A stretch of 16,469 nucleotides of DNA, from assembly GCA_958428675.1 (NCBI GenBank), contig CAUAGV010000016.1, positions 1 to 16,469 on the forward strand, in the 5' to 3' direction. Positions 12,154 through 16,469 of the stretch are shown one piece after another. A model generated the notes under the pieces. The model was not told where the DNA came from. It searched no databases and worked only from the letters and a program-made list of their open reading frames with translations. Positions within the stretch are counted from its first letter, which is position 1. The number at the start of each line of letters is the position of its first letter. This DNA is from an uncultured Collinsella sp. Lineage in GTDB: Bacteria > Actinomycetota > Coriobacteriia > Coriobacteriales > Coriobacteriaceae. A program made the translations under genes and the position numbers.

Positions 12154-13536
12154 ATGGCAGACACCGCATCTAAGCACATTGACATGACCACCGGCTCGCT
12201 GTGGCGCAATATTCCCCTGTTCGCCTTCCCCGTAGCCGCCACGAGCATCTTGGAGCAGCTGTCAAACCTCATCGCCACCGTCATCATCGGTAACTTCTCG
12301 GGCGACCAGGGGACCCTCGCCATGGCAGCGGTCGGCTCCAACGTTCCGCTTACCAGTCTTATGCTCAACCTGTTTATCGGCATGTCGCTTGGCTCCAACG
12401 TGGTCATCGCCAACGCTATCGGCCGCAACGATCAGAACATGGTCAACCGCGCCGTCCACACCTCGATTCTCATGGCGCTTGTGGGCTTTGTCGTCATCGC
12501 GCTGGGCGAGATCTTTGCCGAGCCCATGCTCGCCGCGCTCAACGTTCCCGCCGAAACCATGCCGCTCGCCTCGCTCTACCTGCGCGTCTTTTTGCTCAGC
12601 ATGCCCTCGATCTTGCTCTACAACTTTGAGGCCGCGATCTTCCGCTCCGTCGGCATCACCCGCATGCCGCTGCAGGCGCTTGCCGTGTCCACCGTCCTCA
12701 ACATTGGCCTGGACCTCATCTTTGTCCCCGTACTCCACTGGGGCGTCGCGGGCGTCGCCATCGCCACCGCCATCGCCTACACCGTCAGCGCCGCTACGCT
12801 CTTTATCCGTCTGCTCAAGACCGACTCCGTCGTCCGCGTCACCCCGCGCGACTTAGGCTTAGACCCCGTCGCCCTCAGGCGCATCGTCAAGATCGGCCTG
12901 CCCGCCGGCATCCAGAGCGCCGTCTTTGCCGTCGCCAACATCATCATCCAGTCCGCCATCAACAGCTTGGGCACCGAGGTCATGGCGGCATCGAGCGCCG
13001 CCATGAGCCTGGAGTACGTGTGCTACAACCTGCTCAACAGCTTTAGCCAGGCTTGCACCACCTTTGTGGGGCAAAACCACGGTGCCCGCCAGATCGACCG
13101 TTGCACCAAGACCCTTAAGGTCTGCCTGGTCGAAGGTGGCATCGTCGCGCTCACTACCATCGTTATCATCGTCGGTCTGGGGCGCGAGATCCTAGCGCTG
13201 TTTAATAGCGACCCCAACATCGTCTCGATCGGCTATATCCGCGTGTGCTCGATCTTCCCGGCATACGCCTTTAGCATGTTTTACGAAAACATGTCCGGCT
13301 ACCTGCGCGGCTTTGGCATCTCGCTCATGCCCGCCCTCATCACCATGATCTGCGTCTGCGGCATTCGCTTCTATTGGGTATTCTGCGTGTTCCCGCACTT
13401 CCGTACCTTTGCGAACATCATGATGGTCTACCCCATCAGCCTGGGCACCACGGCATTCTTTATGGTCGTGGCGGTATTGCTCTGCCACCCGGCACGCACC
13501 TATCGCACCGCCCAAGCCAAAGCGACAGCCCGCTAA
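12154..13536 (+). CDS. MATE family efflux transporter
   Basis: 460 residues with about 12 hydrophobic segments and two similar halves. The opening GSLWRNIPLFAFPVAATSIL and then LEQLSNLIATVIIGNFSG are characteristic of MATE proteins (multidrug and toxic compound extrusion), which exchange Na+ or H+ for organic compounds across the cell membrane. The second half repeats this with IVKIGLPAGIQSAVFAVANI and NSLGTEVMAASSAAM. The substrate is not predictable. Start ATG at 12154 with GAGAG close upstream, a moderate ribosome binding site. The DNA is notably C-rich in wobble positions. It is convergent with the LysR gene, 27 bp away, with no clear terminator between. Confidence 0.93.
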   Translation: MADTASKHIDMTTGSLWRNIPLFAFPVAATSILEQLSNLIATVIIGNFSGDQGTLAMAAVGSNVPLTSLMLNLFIGMSLGSNVVIANAIGRNDQNMVNRAVHTSILMALVGFVVIALGEIFAEPMLAALNVPAETMPLASLYLRVFLLSMPSILLYNFEAAIFRSVGITRMPLQALAVSTVLNIGLDLIFVPVLHWGVAGVAIATAIAYTVSAATLFIRLLKTDSVVRVTPRDLGLDPVALRRIVKIGLPAGIQSAVFAVANIIIQSAINSLGTEVMAASSAAMSLEYVCYNLLNSFSQACTTFVGQNHGARQIDRCTKTLKVCLVEGGIVALTTIVIIVGLGREILALFNSDPNIVSIGYIRVCSIFPAYAFSMFYENMSGYLRGFGISLMPALITMICVCGIRFYWVFCVFPHFRTFANIMMVYPISLGTTAFFMVVAVLLCHPARTYRTAQAKATAR

Positions 13537-13563
13537 ACACCGCACTCAACGTCACGCCAGTCA

Positions 13564-14430
13564 TTAATTGACAATATGCGAGCTCATATAGTCGATAAAA
13601 CGCCTCGTGGCGATAGGCATGGTGTCCCAGCTGCGCCAAGCTGCCACCACGTCGCGCGAGGGAGCATGCACGATGGGACGTACGCGGATATCGGCCCGCA
13701 TGCCCTCGACGGTACGGCGATACAGCATACTTACGCCTAGGCCCTCCTCCACCATCGCCATGATGGTGTAGTCGTCGGTGACCTCACTCGTCACGTGCGG
13801 CGACAGCCCGTGCGCCGCGAATGCATCGAGCACCAGGCTCTGCTCGCCCTCATCCAGCAGCACAAACGGCTCGGACGCCAGGTCGGCGAGCGTTACCTTT
13901 TCCTTTGCCTCCAGCGGATGCGCTGCCGGCAACAGCGCAACCAACTCGTCGTGATAGACCACACGCTTCTCGAGCCCCGCGGTAAATCCGCGTGCCGTAA
14001 AGCAAAAATCAACCACGCCATCGTGCACCCACTGGGCGTTGCGCGTATAATCGCCCTGCTTGAGGGTAAAGTGCACGCCCGGGTGCAGGGCCCCAAAGTC
14101 GCGGATCACACGCGGCAGTACGGTACGACTCACGTTGGTAAACGTCGCGATACGAATATCAGTCGAGGAAAGCCCCATCAGCTCCTGGCGCTTGCCCTCA
14201 AGCTCGGCCTCGGCAGTTACGATTTGACGCAGATACGGCAGGTACTGCTTGCCGTCGCGCGTAAGCGAGACACCTTGCTTACCGCGCTCGATAAGCGTGG
14301 TACCCAGCTCGCGCTCGAGCGCCTTGACGGCCTGGCTCACCGCACTTTGCGTATAGCCTAGCTCGTCGGCCGCGCGTTTCAGGCTGCCGCAATCGACCAC
14401 CATACATACAATCTGATATCGCGATGCCAT
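13564..14430 (-). CDS. LysR family transcriptional regulator
   Basis: 288 residues. The N-terminal helix-turn-helix (residues about 4-60) includes GSLKRAADELGYTQSAVSQ, then AVKALERELGTTLIER, as in LysR regulators. The effector-binding half starts around residue 90 (DIRIATFTNVSRTVLPRVI) and carries LLPAAHPLEAKEKVTLADL and EEGLGVSMLYRRTVE. Such proteins usually bind the promoter between themselves and a divergent target, which here is the EamA transporter at 14589. Start ATG at 14430 with GGAGG 6 bases upstream. The ligand is unknown. Control of the EamA gene is inferred from layout and from the inverted repeat at 14490-14508. Confidence 0.93.
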   Translation of the reverse strand: MASRYQIVCMVVDCGSLKRAADELGYTQSAVSQAVKALERELGTTLIERGKQGVSLTRDGKQYLPYLRQIVTAEAELEGKRQELMGLSSTDIRIATFTNVSRTVLPRVIRDFGALHPGVHFTLKQGDYTRNAQWVHDGVVDFCFTARGFTAGLEKRVVYHDELVALLPAAHPLEAKEKVTLADLASEPFVLLDEGEQSLVLDAFAAHGLSPHVTSEVTDDYTIMAMVEEGLGVSMLYRRTVEGMRADIRVRPIVHAPSRDVVAAWRSWDTMPIATRRFIDYMSSHIVN

Positions 14431-14489
14431 CGTGCCTCCACATCGGTGTAGCCGTAAAACGTTTTGCCAGGGCTTTTTCTACCTACATT

Positions 14490-14508
14490 AGTATTGCTTA
14501 ATCATACT
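14490..14508. promoter_or_regulatory. Candidate LysR operator
   Basis: AGTAT (14490-14494) and ATACT (14504-14508) are inverted with a 9-bp spacer. The overlapping pattern T-N11-A is the general LysR-type binding motif. It lies in the 158-bp divergent lysR-eamA intergenic region, in an AT-rich patch suited to a promoter. A perfect palindrome AAAACGTTTT also occurs at 14456-14465, nearer to lysR. Binding is inferred. Confidence 0.45.
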
Positions 14509-14588
14509 GAAGATACATTCGCTTTACTACATCCAAATCTGGGAGCAGAATCCTTTTTGCGAAACCGTTCTGTAACAAAAGGAGTCCC

Positions 14589-15491
14589 ATGGATCGCAAA
14601 AAAGCAATCGCGCTCTCGTTTTCCGTTCCCGTCGCATGGGGCTTTTCGTACCCCCTCATGAAGATCGGCATGGACAGCCTGAACGCCACGAGCATCGTTG
14701 CGCTGCGCTGCATCATCGCCTTTGTGGCCTGCCTGCTGCTCTTCCACAAGCACGCGCTGCGCATCAACCGCGACCTCATGGTTCGCGCCGCCATCATCGG
14801 CGCCATTATGGCAACCGAGCTCACCTGCATGTGCCTGGGCTCTAGCCTCACCTCCGCCTCCACCGCCGGCTTTTTGCAGAGCCTGACGGTCGTGATCGTG
14901 CCGTTTGCCAACGCCGCCTTGCTGCGTCGCGCCCCCGAGCGCAAGGTGCTCGTCGGCACCGCCATCGTCACCTGCGGTATGTTGCTGCTCTCGGGCGCCG
15001 ACTTTACCAGCCTGAATCCCGGTGCAATCATCATGTTGCTCTCAGCCTTTGTCTATGCCGGCCACATCATTGTGGCGAAGCGCTTCGTCGAAGAAGTCGA
15101 CCCACTGGCCTTGGATGTTTGGCAGCTGGGCTTTGGCGGCCTGTTCTCGGGCATCGCCGCGTGCACCTTTGGCGGCTTCACGCTTCCCAGCACGCCCAAC
15201 GAGATCGTCGTGGTCGTCGCGCTCGCACTCATCTGCTCTGCCTACGGCTTTATCACCCAAACGCTCGTGCAGCCCCACGTGCCTGTCGAGACCACCGGCT
15301 TCGCTTTCTCGCTCGAGCCGGTCTGCTCCGCCGTCTTCTCGTTCTTCCTGGTCGGCGAGGTCCTGAGCCCCATCGCCTTCTTTGGCGCCGCCCTCATCCT
15401 CACCGGTGTCATGGTGGCAACCGTCGAGCTTCCTCGTCTTCGCGCACATGAACACGCTCGCATGGCAGGAGCGCCCGAGCGCGTCTCGTAG
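14589..15491 (+). CDS. DMT superfamily (EamA-type) transporter
   Basis: 300 residues with about ten hydrophobic segments in two EamA repeats. Features include VPVAWGFSYPLMKIGMDSL and LRCIIAFVACLLLF in the first half, and GFAFSLEPVCSAVFSFFLVG followed by EVLSPIAFFGAALILTGV in the second. The last motif, with LEP and GE, is the usual end of EamA domains. Such carriers export amino acids, other metabolites or drugs; the substrate is unknown. Start ATG at 14589, with AAAGGAG 5 bases upstream. It is divergent from the LysR gene, the probable regulator. The C-terminal tail (HEHARMAGAPERVS) is charged and cytoplasmic-like. Confidence 0.92.
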   Translation: MDRKKAIALSFSVPVAWGFSYPLMKIGMDSLNATSIVALRCIIAFVACLLLFHKHALRINRDLMVRAAIIGAIMATELTCMCLGSSLTSASTAGFLQSLTVVIVPFANAALLRRAPERKVLVGTAIVTCGMLLLSGADFTSLNPGAIIMLLSAFVYAGHIIVAKRFVEEVDPLALDVWQLGFGGLFSGIAACTFGGFTLPSTPNEIVVVVALALICSAYGFITQTLVQPHVPVETTGFAFSLEPVCSAVFSFFLVGEVLSPIAFFGAALILTGVMVATVELPRLRAHEHARMAGAPERVS

Positions 15492-15517
15492 ACCCCACTC
15501 TTCATACAGCCGTGGCA

Positions 15518-15544
15518 TAAAGGCAACCGGTGCGCCTTTACAAT
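15518..15544 (+). promoter_or_regulatory. Inverted repeat and -10 element before ung
   Basis: TAAAGGC (15518-15524) and GCCTTTA (15534-15540) make a perfect 7-bp inverted repeat with a 9-nt spacer. It overlaps a -10-like TACAAT at 15539-15544 (start expected near 15551). It may be a weak terminator for eamA or an operator for ung. No clear -35 is seen. Confidence 0.4.
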
Positions 15545-15579
15545 AGATGCCAACAGAGCATCTGCCGTAAAGGAGCCCC

Positions 15580-16305
15580 ATGGACACCGCAACTCGCGAC
15601 CGCAACATAGCAACTTGGTTGGGCGATGCGCCGCAGCCGGTACGTGACACAACGAACCAGCTGCTCGAGCGCATCGCCCTTTTACGTGCCGAGCAAACCA
15701 TCTACCCGGCACAAGACGACATCCTCAATGCCCTCGCCTATACGCCGGCCAACCAGGTCAAGGTTGTCATCTTGGGTCAAGACCCCTATCACGGACCCAA
15801 CCAGGCCATGGGGCTGTCGTTCTCGGTCCCCGCGACGCAAACCAAGTTGCCGCCGAGCCTGCGCAACATCTATAAGGAACTCAACGCCGATCTGGACTGC
15901 CCCATTCCCGCCACGGGAGACCTCACCCCATGGGCACAACAGGGCGTCCTGCTCCTTAACACCACGCTCACCGTGCGCGAGCATGCCGCCAATTCGCACG
16001 CCAAGCTGGGCTGGAGCGCGCTCACCGACTACGTTATCGAACGCTGCTGCCTGCTGCCCCAACCGGTAGTCTTTTTAGCATGGGGCCGCTTTGCCCAGCA
16101 GATGGTCGAAGGAAAGCTCGCCGCGACCGGCGCGGGCAAAGCAAGCGGCAAGTTCTGCCTTGCCTCTACGCATCCCTCGCCGCTTTCGGCCAACCGCGCC
16201 ACGGCAGAACTCCCCGCCTTTATGGGGTCGCGTCCCTTCTCGACAGCTGATCGGCTACTCGAACAGCACGGCTCGACCCCCGTCAACTGGACTTGCCTCG
16301 GCTAA
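15580..16305 (+). CDS. ung: Uracil-DNA glycosylase (family 1)
   Basis: 241 residues. The catalytic motif GQDPYH (66-71) includes the water-activating Asp68. LLLNTTLTV (124-132) forms the uracil-recognition strand and HPSPLS (198-203) carries His198 and the minor-groove loop. The enzyme removes uracil from DNA, arising from cytosine deamination or dUTP incorporation, and starts base excision repair in the cytoplasm. Length is close to the usual 220-230 residues. Start ATG at 15580 with AAAGGAG 4 bases upstream. It follows eamA by 88 bp and probably has its own promoter. It ends before a bidirectional terminator shared with the convergent dehydrogenase gene. Nothing unusual was seen in the active site. 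Confidence 0.97.
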   Translation: MDTATRDRNIATWLGDAPQPVRDTTNQLLERIALLRAEQTIYPAQDDILNALAYTPANQVKVVILGQDPYHGPNQAMGLSFSVPATQTKLPPSLRNIYKELNADLDCPIPATGDLTPWAQQGVLLLNTTLTVREHAANSHAKLGWSALTDYVIERCCLLPQPVVFLAWGRFAQQMVEGKLAATGAGKASGKFCLASTHPSPLSANRATAELPAFMGSRPFSTADRLLEQHGSTPVNWTCLG

Positions 16306-16320
16306 AAATCGATACATCAA

Positions 16321-16354
16321 AAACGCGCCCGACGGCTTTCCATCGGGCGCGTTT
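16321..16354. terminator. Bidirectional intrinsic terminator between ung and the dehydrogenase gene
   Basis: A 12-bp perfect stem: AAACGCGCCCGA (16321-16332) and TCGGGCGCGTTT (16343-16354), with a 10-nt loop that can pair further. The minus-strand reading ends in TTTTT; the plus strand has a short TTT. It lies just after the ung stop and one base from the dehydrogenase stop. Confidence 0.9.
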
Positions 16355-16355
16355 C

Positions 16356-16469
16356 CTATTCGGGCCAAATAAATTGTGTGCGGCCGGCCTCGCCGCCATC
16401 GATCAGCAGGCTCTGCCCGGTCATAAACCGGTTGGTCACGCCCACAAAGTAGATCCACTCGGCGATCTC
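16356..16469 (-). CDS. Short-chain dehydrogenase/reductase, C-terminal fragment at window edge
   Basis: The minus strand gives 37 residues up to a TAG stop, ending TQFIWPE. The segment TNRFMTGQSLLIDGGEAGR is typical of the C-terminal end of classical SDR enzymes (FMTGQ.L.IDGG). These use NAD(P)H to oxidise or reduce alcohols, sugars or ketones. The Rossmann fold and the active-site YxxxK lie beyond the edge, so the substrate cannot be judged. Convergent with ung and sharing its terminator. Confidence 0.85.
   Translation of the reverse strand, partial: EIAEWIYFVGVTNRFMTGQSLLIDGGEAGRTQFIWPE

Overview
The window is GC-rich bacterial DNA, dense with short-gapped genes that carry clear Shine-Dalgarno sites. 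Codon use, the small family set and palindromes built on a GGGACNGTCCC-like core suggest an actinobacterium of the Coriobacteriia, probably Collinsella-like. That placement is inference from general appearance; no rRNA gene is present to confirm it.

Left part (1-6262): a serine recombinase running off the left edge (minus strand), then an AAA-type ATPase on the plus strand. Convergent to the ATPase is a minus-strand run of a UvrA2-like ABC protein lacking the UvrB-binding domain, a GNAT acetyltransferase and a second ATPase paralogous to the first. Every gap between genes from 507 to 6262 carries one copy of a ~31-bp palindrome (arms ATGTGACAAAGGG and its complement), usually touching or within a few bases of a stop codon. 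These copies also create false upstream start codons for two genes. The second ATPase is preceded by three tandem 10-bp repeats that coincide with its promoter.

Middle part (6256-11146): a TetM/EF-G-like GTPase, then a ~165-nt plus-strand stretch that looks like a 6S RNA gene (extended -10 promoter, a motif close to the E. coli 6S pRNA template, a closing stem, and a terminator). A second GNAT enzyme and a 98-residue zinc-ribbon protein are transcribed divergently around an inverted repeat sharing its half-site with the decamers. After these come an RsmJ-like 16S rRNA methyltransferase, a 47-residue single-pass membrane protein with a very strong ribosome binding site, and a four-helix membrane protein with its own terminator.

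Right part (11147-16469): an RlmA-type 23S rRNA methyltransferase, a MATE exporter, a LysR regulator divergent from a DMT/EamA transporter with a plausible operator between them, uracil-DNA glycosylase (ung), and the C-terminal end of a short-chain dehydrogenase separated from ung by a bidirectional terminator. Two palindromes of other sequence families lie at 11111-11143 and 12032-12087.

Functionally the genes are mainly housekeeping or stress functions: DNA repair (UvrA2, Ung), ribosome/rRNA functions (TetM-like, RsmJ, RlmA), export (MATE, EamA) and acetylation. I see no CRISPR array, tRNA, rRNA, complete transposon or clear phage module. The least explained items are the palindrome at successive gene junctions, the paralogous ATPase pair, the 6S-like RNA and the 47-residue membrane protein.
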